From Nitrosovibrio tenuis (GTDB lineage: Bacteria > Pseudomonadota > Gammaproteobacteria > Burkholderiales > Nitrosomonadaceae), in contig NZ_FOBH01000008.1 in assembly GCF_900109785.1 (NCBI RefSeq), forward strand, positions 1-64,000: DNA of 64,000 nucleotides. Reading direction: 5' to 3'. Positions 34,491 through 43,985 of the stretch are shown here, piece by piece (positions within the stretch are counted from its first letter, which is position 1; the number at the start of each line of letters is the position of its first letter). Position numbers and translations under genes: made by a program. The notes under the pieces are model-generated. The model did no database searches and was not told where the DNA came from. It saw nothing but the letters and a program-made list of their open reading frames with translations.

Positions 34491-35213
34491 ATGAGCGAGT
34501 TTAAAGCCGATAACTTAAAAAAAAGCTATAAATCACGGACCGTGGTGAAGGACGTGTCGCTGGCTGTCGCCAGCGGCGAGGTTGTCGGTCTGCTCGGCCC
34601 CAACGGTGCTGGCAAAACCACCTGCTTTTACATGATGGTAGGGCTGGTGCCGCTGGATAGCGGCAACATATGCCTGGATGAGCGTGACTTGAGCCAGATG
34701 CCGATGCACCAGCGTGCGCGCCTGGGGTTAAGTTATCTGCCTCAGGAGGCTTCCATTTTCAGGCGGCTATCCGTCGCTGACAATATTCGTGCGGTACTGG
34801 AGTTAAAAAACTACTCACGTGGCGAAATGCAGGAGCACCTTGATAATCTGCTGCATGATCTACATATCACGCATATACGCACCAATCCAGCCATTAGCTT
34901 GTCGGGTGGTGAGCGTCGACGTGTGGAAATTGCCCGGGCGTTGGCTACTGAACCGCGTTTTATTCTCCTGGACGAGCCTTTTGCAGGTGTTGATCCTATT
35001 GCTGTCCTGGATATACAGAAAATCATTCATTTCCTCAGAGAACGGGAGATCGGCGTGCTCATTACCGACCATAACGTAAGGGAGACACTGGGCATTTGCG
35101 ATCATGCTTACATTATTAACGACGGCACAGTGCTGGCCAACGGTACTCCCGCTGAAATCATTTATAATGAAGATGTGCGAAAAGTATATCTGGGAGAACA
35201 TTTTCGGTTGTGA
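34491..35213 (+). CDS. lptB: LPS export ABC transporter ATP-binding protein LptB
   Basis: A 240-residue ABC ATPase powering LPS extraction from the inner membrane with LptFG. The start is ATG 34491, since the family begins at [13 protein letters not shown]. The open frame extends 11 codons upstream. Walker [15 protein letters not shown]-loop [16 protein letters not shown], signature [17 protein letters not shown], Walker [14 protein letters not shown] and switch His in [11 protein letters not shown] are all present. Confidence 0.96.
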   Translation: MSEFKADNLKKSYKSRTVVKDVSLAVASGEVVGLLGPNGAGKTTCFYMMVGLVPLDSGNICLDERDLSQMPMHQRARLGLSYLPQEASIFRRLSVADNIRAVLELKNYSRGEMQEHLDNLLHDLHITHIRTNPAISLSGGERRRVEIARALATEPRFILLDEPFAGVDPIAVLDIQKIIHFLREREIGVLITDHNVRETLGICDHAYIINDGTVLANGTPAEIIYNEDVRKVYLGEHFRL

Positions 35214-35258
35214 ACAGGGTTTAATCAGCGCTCCGGGTTCATCGCTGTTTTCCAAATT

Positions 35259-36731
35259 ATGAAGCCTACTCTGCAGTTCAAGCTGTCGCAGCATTTGACG
35301 CTTACTCCTCAACTGCAACAATCCATACGGTTGCTGCAGCTTTCTACTGTCGAGCTGAACCAGGAAATCGAACGCATAGCACAGGAAAATCCCCTTCTGG
35401 AACTCGACGATATATCGGTAAATGACACCGCCGATTATCGGAATAACCCGGTCGACAACCGGTTAGAATCCTTATCCGCGGATCCTCTGGGGATTTCGGA
35501 CGAAGCGGGGAACTCGCTTGCAATTGATGTTGATTCCGACATTAAAAAAAATGCGAATGATGAACCAGACTGGTTCCGGGAAGAAGGTACATCTCGCGGT
35601 ACGCGGGATGACGAGGATGAGCGTGATTTTTCGCAGCAGGCGGCAGAGCCGCCCAGTCTACGAGACCATCTTAATTCGCAGCTCTGCCTTAGCCAGATTC
35701 CCGAACGCGACAGGCGAATTGTTGGTTTACTGATCGACTGCCTGGATGATGATGGATATCTTGCGCAGGATCTGGACGAGCTTGCCGATTTATTACCGCC
35801 CGAGCTTGGGATAGACATCGACGATCTGCACGTCGCCCTCGAACACCTGCAGCACTTGGATCCTCCCGGAGTCGGCGCCCGCAACTTGAGGGAATGCCTG
35901 GTTATGCAATTGAGCGCTTTGCCGGACGATACGCCCTATCGCGAGCCGGCATTGCTCCTGGTGTCCAATCACTTGGAAAGTCTTGCGGCGCGGGATTTTT
36001 GCGCTATTAAAAGGCAGTTGCATTGCGACGACGAATGTCTGCGTGCTATCCAGTATATGATCACCCACCTGAATCCGAGGCCTGGCACCGCGTTCAGCTC
36101 TACGGTCGCCCGCTACATCATACCCGACGTCATCGTGGTAAAGATCGGCGGCGCGTGGGTAGCCCACCTTAATCCGGAGGCAATGCCGCGCCTCAAGATC
36201 AACCGCTTGTACGCCGAAATTCTGAAACGCTGCCATGACGATTCCTCACGGCGTTTAGCCAGCCAATTACATGAAGCCAAATGGCTTATCAAGAATGTGC
36301 ACCAGCGGTTCAGCACTATTCTCAAAGTGTCTTCTGCCGTTGTCGAGCGCCAGCAGCAATTTTTCGAACACGGTGCGGTGGCTATGCGCCCGATGGTATT
36401 GCGTGAGATTGCGGATACCCTTGAGTTGCATGAATCCACCATTTCTCGCGTCACGACGCAGAAATTCATGCGAACCTCCCGTGGCATATTCGAGCTAAAG
36501 TATTTTTTCGGTAGTCATGTAGCGACCGATACCGGCGGTGCCTGTTCCGCCACTGCGATTCGGGCTCTGATCAAGCAAATGATAAATGCCGAAAATTCGA
36601 AGAAACCGCTGAGCGATAGTCAGATATCGGAGATTCTGGGTCAGCAGGGCATTATGGTCGCCCGCCGTACTGTGGCAAAATATCGAGAATCCATCCAAAT
36701 TCCGCCCGTTAACCTTCGCAAATCTTTTTAA
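35259..36731 (+). CDS. rpoN: RNA polymerase sigma-54 factor
   Basis: A 490-residue sigma-54. Region I is the Gln/Leu-rich N-terminus (LSQHLTLTPQLQQSIRLLQLSTVELNQEI) that contacts enhancer-binding activators. An acidic region II follows (about 60-130), then the core-binding part, the helix-turn-helix (LRDIADTLELHESTISRV-like, about 385-405) and the RpoN box ARRTVAKYRE near the C-terminus. It directs transcription from -24/-12 promoters, classically nitrogen genes. It lies 45 nt after lptB and 19 nt before hpf, the conserved proteobacterial arrangement. Confidence 0.96.
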   Translation: MKPTLQFKLSQHLTLTPQLQQSIRLLQLSTVELNQEIERIAQENPLLELDDISVNDTADYRNNPVDNRLESLSADPLGISDEAGNSLAIDVDSDIKKNANDEPDWFREEGTSRGTRDDEDERDFSQQAAEPPSLRDHLNSQLCLSQIPERDRRIVGLLIDCLDDDGYLAQDLDELADLLPPELGIDIDDLHVALEHLQHLDPPGVGARNLRECLVMQLSALPDDTPYREPALLLVSNHLESLAARDFCAIKRQLHCDDECLRAIQYMITHLNPRPGTAFSSTVARYIIPDVIVVKIGGAWVAHLNPEAMPRLKINRLYAEILKRCHDDSSRRLASQLHEAKWLIKNVHQRFSTILKVSSAVVERQQQFFEHGAVAMRPMVLREIADTLELHESTISRVTTQKFMRTSRGIFELKYFFGSHVATDTGGACSATAIRALIKQMINAENSKKPLSDSQISEILGQQGIMVARRTVAKYRESIQIPPVNLRKSF

Positions 36732-36750
36732 CCCAAGCCCAGGAGGTCTA

Positions 36751-37086
36751 ATGAATCTCAATCTCACCGGTCATCACGTCGAAATCACCCCTGCAATGCG
36801 CGATTATGTCATGTCGAAGCTGACCAGGATTACACGCCATTTCGATAATGTTATTGATGTTAGCGTGATCCTGTCGGTAGAAAAGCTCAGGCAAAAGGCT
36901 GAGGCCAACGTACACCTGCGGGGCAAGGACATTTTCGTCGAAACCGAAAGCGTTAACATGTATGCCTCCATAGATAACCTGGTGGACAAGCTTGATCGCC
37001 AGATACTCAGGTGCAAGGAAAAAAGTACGGATTATCGCAATCACACTAATGGTGGGCCAAAGGATCAGGAAGCGGAACAGGCTTAG
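36751..37086 (+). CDS. hpf: ribosome hibernation promoting factor
   Basis: A 111-residue short-form HPF that binds the 30S subunit and stabilises inactive ribosome dimers in stationary phase. MNLNLTGHHVEITPAMRDYV and the loop VHLRGKDIFVETESVNMYASIDNLVDKLDRQ are diagnostic. A strong AGGAGG precedes the ATG. It follows rpoN as is usual. Confidence 0.94.
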   Translation: MNLNLTGHHVEITPAMRDYVMSKLTRITRHFDNVIDVSVILSVEKLRQKAEANVHLRGKDIFVETESVNMYASIDNLVDKLDRQILRCKEKSTDYRNHTNGGPKDQEAEQA

Positions 37087-37309
37087 TCAAATTTACACAA
37101 ACCCGGGGTTCGGCAGCGCCGTTGCCATTTTCAATATCATCAGCTTGGTTGGCAGCTCGTTTTTTCATCTTGATTGAGAATCACCGGGACAACAGAGTTG
37201 TCCGGAAGTCGTTCATCAACGGGGCTGACTCGGACGGTAGGTCCGGCTTTAAATGAAAGGGCGGCAAGCCGCCGCCGTTTTACAAACATGCAGAAGGCGA
37301 TCCATTCGA
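37087..37309. other. gap between hpf and hprK where ptsN is usually found
   Basis: About 220 bases with no coding sequence that I recognise. An imperfect inverted repeat at 37184-37205 (ccgggacaac facing gttgtccgg) could be an mRNA hairpin. No T tract follows it. Confidence 0.45.
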
Positions 37310-38257
37310 ATGTCCCGTCTCACCGTCGCCCAGTTATTTGATGACAAGAAACAGAAGTTGTGTCTGACCTGGGAGGCGGGCAGGGATGGTGGTGGCAAAT
37401 GCCTTGATGATGATGCGGTTGCCCACTCAACACAAGGGATTATAGGCCACCTCAATTTCATCCATCCTAACTGGATTCAGGTACTGAGCGATACTGAAGT
37501 CAATTATCTCAACCAGCTGGACCAGGTCTCCCTCCAGCGAAACATGCAGCGGCTTGCCGAAAGCAACCTGCTGTGCATCATTGTGACGGGCGGTGCCCCG
37601 GTACCGGCGTCGATTCGGGCGGTTGCGGATTCCTGTCATACCCCGCTGTTTTGCTCCCCACAGTCCAGCCTGGAGGTGATTTGGCTATTACGCCTCTATC
37701 TGGGACGTGCGCTGGCTCCATTCACCAGCAAGCATGGTGTGTTGCTGGACGTTCTTGGAATGGGGGTGATGATCACGGGGGAAAGCGGCGTTGGGAAGAG
37801 CGAGCTGGCGCTTGAACTGGTGAGCCGTGGCCACGGGCTGGTTGCCGATGATGTAGTAGAGCTTTACCGCATCGCGCCCGAAACCCTGGAAGGGCGCTGC
37901 CCTTCCATGCTGCGTGACTTTCTTGAAGTTCGCGGATTGGGAATGCTCAACATTCGTACCATCTTCGGTGAGACGGCAGTGCGACGGAAGAAAAATATGA
38001 AGCTGATCGTGCATCTGCAAAAACCTAGCAGTACTGATTTTAATTCCTTAGAACGGTTGCCGATCAATGATGTCACCGAAAATATTCTAGATGTGAATAT
38101 TCGAAAGGTAATCATCCCGGTCGCGGCGGGGCGGAACCTGGCGGTGCTGGTCGAAGCGGCGGTACGTAACTATGTATTGCAGTTACGCGGTATTGACAGC
38201 GCAAAGGAGTTTCTCGCACGGCACCAGCAAGAGATGGAAAACGGCCAGAACGAATAA
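37310..38257 (+). CDS. hprK: HPr kinase/phosphorylase
   Basis: A 315-residue bifunctional Ser/Thr kinase-phosphorylase of HPr. The start is ATG 37310 (MSRLTVAQLFDDKKQKL), since the 19 codons upstream are unlike the family. Walker A is ITGESGVGKSELALELVSRGH, and the signature LEVRGLGMLNIRTIFGE lies further on. In betaproteobacteria HprK modulates a PTS that mainly regulates. Neither ptsN nor ptsH or ptsI is next to it here, and rapZ follows directly. Confidence 0.94.
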   Translation: MSRLTVAQLFDDKKQKLCLTWEAGRDGGGKCLDDDAVAHSTQGIIGHLNFIHPNWIQVLSDTEVNYLNQLDQVSLQRNMQRLAESNLLCIIVTGGAPVPASIRAVADSCHTPLFCSPQSSLEVIWLLRLYLGRALAPFTSKHGVLLDVLGMGVMITGESGVGKSELALELVSRGHGLVADDVVELYRIAPETLEGRCPSMLRDFLEVRGLGMLNIRTIFGETAVRRKKNMKLIVHLQKPSSTDFNSLERLPINDVTENILDVNIRKVIIPVAAGRNLAVLVEAAVRNYVLQLRGIDSAKEFLARHQQEMENGQNE

Positions 38258-38336
38258 AAAATGAAAAGTCAGTTGCGTTATTGAACTGCGACGCGAGTCT
38301 CCCCAGGACTCACCCATCCCCAAATTCAGGAAGCAC

Positions 38337-39176
38337 ATGCAACTGATCGTCATCAGCGGTCTCTCCGGCTCCGGCAAGACCATCGCGCTCACCGTTCTGG
38401 AGGATAGCGGCTACTATTGCGTCGACAACCTTCCGGCAATCCTGTTGCGAGAGGTCACAGTTTATTTAAACCAGTCCGGCCATCAGCGCATGGCCGTCAG
38501 CATTGATGCTCGCAGCCGCGAAACCTTGCACCTTTTGCCGCAACAATTGGCTGATTTGCGTCTGCAGGGAATGGATGTACACCTGTTATTCCTGGAAACC
38601 AAAACAGATACGCTGGTAAAGCGTTTTTCAGAAACGCGTCGTCGCCATCCGCTTAGCGACAATCGCATGACCTTGCCGGAATGCATACAGTTGGAGCGCG
38701 AAATGCTGCGCGAAATTCACGATCTCGCGAATCGCATCGACACGAGCGACTTGAGCGCCAATTCGCTTCGGGCATGGATCAGAGATTTTGTCGGGCTCAA
38801 CCATGCACACCTGACACTCCTGTTCCAGTCCTTTGGCTTCAAACACGGGATTCCGCTGGATGCCGATATGGTGTTCGATGTTCGCTGCCTTCCCAATCCC
38901 CACTACGAAGCACTGCTGCGACCTCTTACGGGAAAAGATCAGGCGGTGATCGACTATCTCGATGCCAATGCCGATGTCAATCGAATGCTGGGCGATATCA
39001 AGAGGTTTCTTGATGATTGGTTGCCGTGTTTCATTCGCGACAATCGCAATTATTTGACCGTGGCAATTGGCTGTACCGGTGGACGCCACCGTTCGGTATA
39101 TTTTGTGGAGAGACTGGCACAACACTTCCGGAAAGAGAATCAGGTTCTGCTGCGCCATCGGGAACTGGATGCCTGA
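38337..39176 (+). CDS. rapZ: RNase adapter protein RapZ
   Basis: A 279-residue RapZ/YvcJ protein. The N-terminal P-loop is [29 protein letters not shown], and the C-terminal domain has [20 protein letters not shown]. In enterobacteria RapZ presents small RNAs to RNase E to control glucosamine-6-phosphate synthase. The exact role in this group is not known. It follows hprK by 79 nt. Confidence 0.94.
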   Translation: MQLIVISGLSGSGKTIALTVLEDSGYYCVDNLPAILLREVTVYLNQSGHQRMAVSIDARSRETLHLLPQQLADLRLQGMDVHLLFLETKTDTLVKRFSETRRRHPLSDNRMTLPECIQLEREMLREIHDLANRIDTSDLSANSLRAWIRDFVGLNHAHLTLLFQSFGFKHGIPLDADMVFDVRCLPNPHYEALLRPLTGKDQAVIDYLDANADVNRMLGDIKRFLDDWLPCFIRDNRNYLTVAIGCTGGRHRSVYFVERLAQHFRKENQVLLRHRELDA

Positions 39177-39191
39177 TCGGTCGAGCCACTT

Positions 39192-39806
39192 ATGAACACA
39201 TCAAAAACAATTACACTTGCTTATACTGGTGCATCAGGCATGCCCTACGGCCTGCGCCTGCTCGAATCATTGCTGGCTTCCGGCCATAGGGTTTATCTAC
39301 TGTATTCACAAGCGGCGCAAATTGTCGCACACCAGGAAATGCAACTTGTATTGCCATCCCGCGCTAAAGAAGCCGAGGAACTGTTCAGTCGCCGCTTTAA
39401 TGCCGCTGAAGGACAGCTGCGCGTATTCGGTCGGGAGGAATGGTTTGCCCCGGTGGCTTCGGGTTCCAACCCTGCGGATGCGATGGTAGTATGCCCCTGC
39501 ACGATGGGGACGCTTGCCGCAATTGCTGCAGGCCTGAGTGAAAAGCTAATCGAGCGTTCAGCCGACGTGATGCTGAAGGAAAATCGCAAACTTATCCTGG
39601 TCCCTCGCGAAACGCCGTTTTCCGCAATTCACCTCGAAAATATGCTAAAACTTGCACGCAGCGGAGCCATTATTTTGCCTGCAAACCCCGGTTTTTATCA
39701 TCACCCCGGGAATGTGCAGGACCTGGTGGATTTCATCGTGGCGCGTATACTCGATCATCTTGGCGTCGTGCATTCCCTCATGCCCCGCTGGGGCGCAGAA
39801 CCCTGA
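39192..39806 (+). CDS. ubiX: flavin prenyltransferase UbiX
   Basis: A 204-residue enzyme that attaches a dimethylallyl group to FMN to make the prenyl-FMN cofactor of UbiD decarboxylases in ubiquinone synthesis. TLAYTGASGMPYGLRLLESLL binds flavin phosphate, VVCPCTMGTLAAIAAGLSEKLIERSADVMLKE is the central family block, and LILVPRETPFSAIHLENMLKL is the active-site strand. The 3' end overlaps that of the convergent cyclo-ligase gene by 52 nt. Confidence 0.95.
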   Translation: MNTSKTITLAYTGASGMPYGLRLLESLLASGHRVYLLYSQAAQIVAHQEMQLVLPSRAKEAEELFSRRFNAAEGQLRVFGREEWFAPVASGSNPADAMVVCPCTMGTLAAIAAGLSEKLIERSADVMLKENRKLILVPRETPFSAIHLENMLKLARSGAIILPANPGFYHHPGNVQDLVDFIVARILDHLGVVHSLMPRWGAEP

Positions 39807-40426
39807 TTTTTCAGTAATTCCGTGCAGGCCTCGGCGGAGATGAGCTCCAGTCCGGCTGCTGTAACGCAATGGATCCCAACCTCCGTCACGATAAAGTCCA
39901 TAGGGATATCGTGAGGTTGAGGATGTAAGTTATCCAGCCGCAAAATTTCGAACGCTACTCCAATTGTCAGCGGACGGGGCTTTATTGCAACCAGGGTACG
40001 GTCGAAGTAACCACTGCCATATCCCAGCCGAAAGCCCCGCTTATCAAATCCAATCATCGGTATGACCACCGCGCCAACCGCTACCGAATCCGTATTGTCT
40101 GGAACGGGGATATTGTAAGCGCCATTTTTCATTGGCGCTTCACGCCACCATTTGCGAAAGCGCAGCGGTTCATGCCGATTCACGACTTCAGGCAACGCAA
40201 GTATCGCGCCGCGCTCATGGATAAAATCCATCAAGGGAAGGGGATCATATTCTCCCCGGTGAGGCCAACAAAACCCTACCGCTCGGCTATGCAAAACTGG
40301 GAAGCCCTGCTTGAGCGATTCCGTAATCGCCGAACTCCAGCAACGATGATCGTTTTCGGTAATAGTCTCCCTCAGGGCCATCAGCTCTGCACGTTGCTGT
40401 TTCCGCCATTCCTTCCAATTATCCAT
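39755..40426 (-). CDS. ygfA: 5-formyltetrahydrofolate cyclo-ligase
   Basis: A 223-residue enzyme turning 5-formyl-THF into 5,10-methenyl-THF with ATP. The start is ATG 40426 (MDNWKEWRKQQRAELMALRE). The upstream frame overlaps mutY and is not used. RAVGFCWPHRGEYDPLP and VVIPMIGFDKRGFRLGYGSGYFDRTL are the ATP and folate sites. It starts 6 nt after the stop of mutY on the same strand, so the two probably share a transcript. The C-terminal end overlaps ubiX antisense. Confidence 0.92.
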   Translation of the reverse strand: MDNWKEWRKQQRAELMALRETITENDHRCWSSAITESLKQGFPVLHSRAVGFCWPHRGEYDPLPLMDFIHERGAILALPEVVNRHEPLRFRKWWREAPMKNGAYNIPVPDNTDSVAVGAVVIPMIGFDKRGFRLGYGSGYFDRTLVAIKPRPLTIGVAFEILRLDNLHPQPHDIPMDFIVTEVGIHCVTAAGLELISAEACTELLKNQGSAPQRGMRECTTPR

Positions 40427-40431
40427 GCCTT

Positions 40432-41517
40432 TCAAGCGTTCCGCGAGGCAACAGCCATATTGAGCAGTTTGGCCACCGGCGCCGGAATGGCTACTGTCAA
40501 CGCATCGGCGAGTGTTGTCCACATGCGCTCTACCCCAATGTGATCTCCTGTTGTAGCGGATGAAGATAAATTCAATTGCAGAGGATGCGGATGAATTCGA
40601 AGTCTGAAGTGGGTAAAAATATGAACAAAAGACGGTATGCGCGGCGGTAACGGCTGAACTTCCATGCCGAAGTGCCGGGCGCAATATTCGATTGCGTTTT
40701 CGCTTACGGGCATTTCAGGCAGGCACCACAGGCCACCCCAGATGCCTCTGGCCGGGCGCTTTTCCAGCAGGATTTTTCCTTGCGCCATGAGCATCAACAG
40801 AACGGTTTCCCTTTCGGGCATTGGTTTCCTGGGCTTGGGAGCGGGCAATCTGCCCACCGCATCATTTCGAAAGGCGGTGCAATCCGATTGCAACGGACAT
40901 ATCGCGCATTTAGGCTTGATGCGCGTGCAAACGGTTGCGCCAAGATCCATCAGGGCCTGAGTATAAGCTTCAATTCCACCATTGACGTCCTTTTCGCCTT
41001 GCTCAGGCAGCAGTTCCTGTGCTTTTTGCCATAGTAATGCTTCTATTTTTCTTTCTCCGGGATACCTTTCGATCCCAAAGCAGCGCGCAAGAATTCGCTT
41101 GACGTTGCCGTCCAGTATCGCGCAACGCGCCCCATAAGCAAACACGGCGATCGCCGCGGCAGTCGAGCGGCCGACGCCTGGAAGCTGGCAAATTACTTCG
41201 ACCTTTTCTGGAAATATGCCTTGGTGGTCTCTGACGATAAGCTGCGCTGTCCGATGCAGGTTTCTTCCACGGCTGTAATATCCCAGGCCGCTCCATTGCG
41301 CCAGCACTTCGTCAAGCGAGGCCGAGGCCAAGCTGTTGAGATCGGGGAAACGTTGCAGAAAGCGAAGGTAGTACGGGATAACTGTAGTCACCTGAGTCTG
41401 CTGCAACATGACTTCGGACACCCAAATGACATACGGATCGCGTATGTTCTGCCACGGCAGATGATGACGTCCGTAACTCTCTTGCCAGCGGATCATTTTC
41501 TCCGCAAATGAACTCAT
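40432..41517 (-). CDS. mutY: A/G-specific adenine glycosylase
   Basis: A 361-residue MutY removing adenine opposite 8-oxoguanine. VSEVMLQQTQVTTVIPYYLRFLQRFP contains the catalytic Glu. LPGVGRSTAAAIAVFAYGARCAILDGNVKRIL is the helix-hairpin-helix with the catalytic Asp. The iron-sulphur loop is CTRIKPKCAICPLQSDC. A NUDIX-like C-domain (FVHIFTHFRLRIH) recognises 8-oxoG. Length is normal. It precedes the cyclo-ligase gene. Confidence 0.95.
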   Translation of the reverse strand: MSSFAEKMIRWQESYGRHHLPWQNIRDPYVIWVSEVMLQQTQVTTVIPYYLRFLQRFPDLNSLASASLDEVLAQWSGLGYYSRGRNLHRTAQLIVRDHQGIFPEKVEVICQLPGVGRSTAAAIAVFAYGARCAILDGNVKRILARCFGIERYPGERKIEALLWQKAQELLPEQGEKDVNGGIEAYTQALMDLGATVCTRIKPKCAICPLQSDCTAFRNDAVGRLPAPKPRKPMPERETVLLMLMAQGKILLEKRPARGIWGGLWCLPEMPVSENAIEYCARHFGMEVQPLPPRIPSFVHIFTHFRLRIHPHPLQLNLSSSATTGDHIGVERMWTTLADALTVAIPAPVAKLLNMAVASRNA

Positions 41518-41558
41518 GCTCGCCCGGACGCTTTTCTGCCTTTTATGATGGGGAAAGG

Positions 41559-41632
41559 TGGAGCGGGTGAAGGGAATCGAACCCTCGTCGTAAGCTTGGG
41601 AAGCTTCTGCTCTGCCATTGAGCTACACCCGC
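41559..41632 (-). tRNA. tRNA-Gly (anticodon CCC)
   Basis: On the minus strand the 74 bases fold as a full cloverleaf. The acceptor stem GCGGGTG pairs with CACCCGC and is followed by TCCA, so the CCA end is encoded. The anticodon loop TTCCCAA gives CCC, and the T arm is GAGGGTTCGATTCCCTT. The sequence is close to E. coli tRNA-Gly(CCC). It lies about 40 nt upstream of mutY on the same strand. Confidence 0.93.
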
Positions 41633-41948
41633 CATGCAGCCAGATTACAGCGAGATTATACGATGGAAATGGCCTTGTTAGTGTTGCCACAGAGGCTGAG
41701 TGGGAAGGACGCGGCTATGGGTGGAAAGGCATGCAGCGTGGCCGAAGACCGCGTACCGCCAATGTAACACCACTTAAAGTCTCCCAAATACAAAACCAGG
41801 ATGATAAGAGCGTGTGTTCCTCATTGTCGACTATAAAATCGCACCACCGTATAATCCCCTGTATGAACATTTTTATCGAACCGATTTTTTACCCAGGTTC
41901 ATTAAAGGACCGTTATACGCGTGCATTCGCTTCAGGGCGGCTCGTTAA
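41633..41948. other. intergenic region upstream of thiS
   Basis: About 315 bases between the tRNA gene and thiS. It contains the -10-like element noted below. I looked for a thiamine-pyrophosphate riboswitch because of the downstream genes and did not find its conserved cores. Confidence 0.45.
41824..41855 (+). promoter_or_regulatory. possible promoter of thiS-thiG
   Basis: A perfect TATAAT stands at 41850-41855, 93 nt before thiS, with TTGTCG at 41824-41829. The spacing of 20 is longer than ideal, so only the -10 element is convincing. Confidence 0.35.
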
Positions 41949-42194
41949 ATGACACAGCTCATCGTTAATGGTCAACCCCAGCATTTTCCCTTCTCAAATC
42001 TAGCAGAGGGGAAAACTCAGGATTCAAACAATGCAAAGTTGACCGTCGCGCAGTTGCTGGAACACATGGCATTGCAGGGAAAGCGTATTGCGGTCGAGCG
42101 CAATGGCGAAATCGTCCCGCGCAGCAAATTCGACCAGCCAATTCTGGCAGATGGCGACCGGATTGAAATCGTGGTAGCTGTTGGCGGCGGGTAA
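41949..42194 (+). CDS. thiS: thiazole sulphur carrier protein ThiS
   Basis: An 81-residue ubiquitin-like protein ending in GGG, whose terminal glycine becomes a thiocarboxylate that supplies sulphur for the thiazole of thiamine. [30 protein letters not shown] and [14 protein letters not shown] are the family blocks. It is about 15 residues longer than usual because of an insert around [12 protein letters not shown]. Its 3' end reaches the thiG start region. Confidence 0.9.
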   Translation: MTQLIVNGQPQHFPFSNLAEGKTQDSNNAKLTVAQLLEHMALQGKRIAVERNGEIVPRSKFDQPILADGDRIEIVVAVGGG

Positions 42195-42210
42195 GCAGAG
42201 GATAAGCTAT

Positions 42211-43026
42211 TTGGATAATCTGATCATTGCCGGCAAGGCTTATTCTTCCCGGCTTCTGGTTGGCACCGGAAAATACAAAGATTTTGCCGAGACTCGCGCT
42301 GCGGTTGATACCAGCGGTGCGGAGATCATCACAGTGGCAATCCGCCGCACCAATCTCGGCCAGAATCCCGATGAGCCTAACCTGCTGGATGTGCTGCCGC
42401 TTTCGCGTTATACATTGTTACCCAACACAGCCGGTTGTTATACGGTGGAGGATGCGGTGCGGACCTTGCGCCTTGCGCGTGAATTGCTGGATGGCCACAG
42501 CCTGGTAAAGCTGGAGGTTCTGGGGGATCCAAGGACCCTCTATCCGAACATGGTTGAAACCATCAAGGCCGCTGAAATCCTGGTAAAGGAAGATTTTCAG
42601 GTGATGGTTTACACTTCGGATGATCCTATCCTGGCTCGGCAGCTGGAAGAAATCGGCTGCGTCGCAATAATGCCCCTGGCTTCACTGATCGGCTCGGGCA
42701 TGGGAATCCTGAATCCATGGAATCTGCAGATCATCATCGAGAACGCCACCGTTCCGGTGATTGTGGATGCAGGTGTCGGCACGGCTTCGGATGCGGCCAT
42801 CGCCATGGAGCTGGGCTGCGATGGAGTATTGATGAACACTGCCATTGCCGCCGCGCAAAACCCGGTATTGATGGCTTCGGCCATGAAAAAAGCGGTCGAG
42901 GCCGGCCGTGAAGCTTATCTGGCCGGACGCATGGCAAAAAAACTTTATAGTGCCAGCCCCAGTTCGCCGGTCAGCGGGATTATTGCCAGCAGCAATACGC
43001 ACAAAGACGGGCACAAAGCTTCCTAA
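42211..43026 (+). CDS. thiG: thiazole synthase ThiG
   Basis: A 271-residue TIM-barrel enzyme condensing deoxyxylulose phosphate, dehydroglycine and ThiS-thiocarboxylate. The start is TTG 42211, with AGAGGA seven bases upstream at 42198-42203, and the family begins at (M)[28 protein letters not shown] at 42181 is also open. The Lys for the Schiff base is in [11 protein letters not shown], and [13 protein letters not shown] and [33 protein letters not shown] bind phosphate. It is co-transcribed with thiS. Confidence 0.94.
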   Translation: MDNLIIAGKAYSSRLLVGTGKYKDFAETRAAVDTSGAEIITVAIRRTNLGQNPDEPNLLDVLPLSRYTLLPNTAGCYTVEDAVRTLRLARELLDGHSLVKLEVLGDPRTLYPNMVETIKAAEILVKEDFQVMVYTSDDPILARQLEEIGCVAIMPLASLIGSGMGILNPWNLQIIIENATVPVIVDAGVGTASDAAIAMELGCDGVLMNTAIAAAQNPVLMASAMKKAVEAGREAYLAGRMAKKLYSASPSSPVSGIIASSNTHKDGHKAS

Positions 43027-43092
43027 TCACGGTTTTTTTCTAGGTGCGTTAAACTAAATCCCGCAGTTGGCCGCTTATTTTCAGTTTAATCC

Positions 43093-43212
43093 ATGATCCG
43101 CAAAGACTTTTTGCATTACCTGACCTTTACCTTTTTGGTGAGTTCGCTACAGGGCGGATTGAACTATATTCCCGACACATGGCTGCGTTGCACCTTCTTG
43201 GAATGGGAATGA
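43093..43212 (+). other. short open frame between thiG and trmB, coding status unclear
   Basis: Thirty-nine codons from ATG (MIRKDFLHYLTFTFLVSSL). No family is recognised and there is no convincing ribosome site. It may be the relic of a gene, or chance, in a 265-base gap. Confidence 0.2.
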
Positions 43213-43291
43213 CCATTCCGTTTCGCTGCACCTTGTCCTGCACCTCAAAAACCGCGCACTTCACTCTGTCCAGCTGCCGGATTTAAGTTAA

Positions 43292-43963
43292 ATGGCAGAG
43301 CATCGTCCCATCCGCAGCTTTGTCCTTCGTCAAGGCCGGGTCTCCAACGCCCAGCACCGCGCCCATGCGTTGCTAATGCCGAAATATGGCATTTCCTTCA
43401 AAGAAGAACTGCTTGATCTGAATAGCATCTTCAGGAGGAGTGCGTCCATATTTCTCGAGATCGGCTCCGGCATGGGTGAAACGACCGCTGAGATCGCCAG
43501 GGAGCATCCGGAGCATAACTATATCGCTGTTGAAGTTCACACGCCTGGGGTGGGAAGCCTGCTTAAACAGATCGATGAGCTTGGATTAACAAATGTGCGC
43601 GTTATACAGCATGATGTTGTGGAAGTGCTGCAATATATGCTGCCAGCCGAGTGTCTGGATGGCGTGCATATCTTTTTCCCCGATCCATGGCCCAAGACGC
43701 GCCATCACAAACGCCGACTGATACAGCCCGAGTTCATCGAGCTGCTCTGTCGCCACCTGAAGCATGGCGGTTATATCCACGCCGCGACGGACTGGAAAGA
43801 TTACGCGGAGCAAATACTGGGCGTATTGAGCAATGAGCCGCACCTGACCAATACTGCTGCGGATTTTGCGCCACGACCGGAATACCGTCCTTCGACCAAG
43901 TTCGAACAGCGCGGTTTGCGGTTAGGGCATGGCGTATGGGACCTGATCTTTCGAAAAAAATAA
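43292..43963 (+). CDS. trmB: tRNA (guanine-N7-)-methyltransferase
   Basis: A 223-residue enzyme methylating G46 of tRNA. The AdoMet loop is [20 protein letters not shown], followed by [12 protein letters not shown] and the signature [34 protein letters not shown] is the late catalytic block. Length is normal. It is convergent with hemW. Confidence 0.95.
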   Translation: MAEHRPIRSFVLRQGRVSNAQHRAHALLMPKYGISFKEELLDLNSIFRRSASIFLEIGSGMGETTAEIAREHPEHNYIAVEVHTPGVGSLLKQIDELGLTNVRVIQHDVVEVLQYMLPAECLDGVHIFFPDPWPKTRHHKRRLIQPEFIELLCRHLKHGGYIHAATDWKDYAEQILGVLSNEPHLTNTAADFAPRPEYRPSTKFEQRGLRLGHGVWDLIFRKK

Positions 43964-43985
43964 ACCGAACGGCCTTTACGCCTTG

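Noticed and set aside
41633-41948. TPP riboswitch before thiS
   Set aside because: The conserved CTGAGA and CCTGAT cores are not both present in a plausible arrangement. One ggctgag match stands alone.
41545-41952. Open frame of 135 codons across the tRNA-Gly gene
   Set aside because: It is the translation of antisense tRNA and spacer (the GEGNRTLV type of tRNA artefact) and has no support as a protein.
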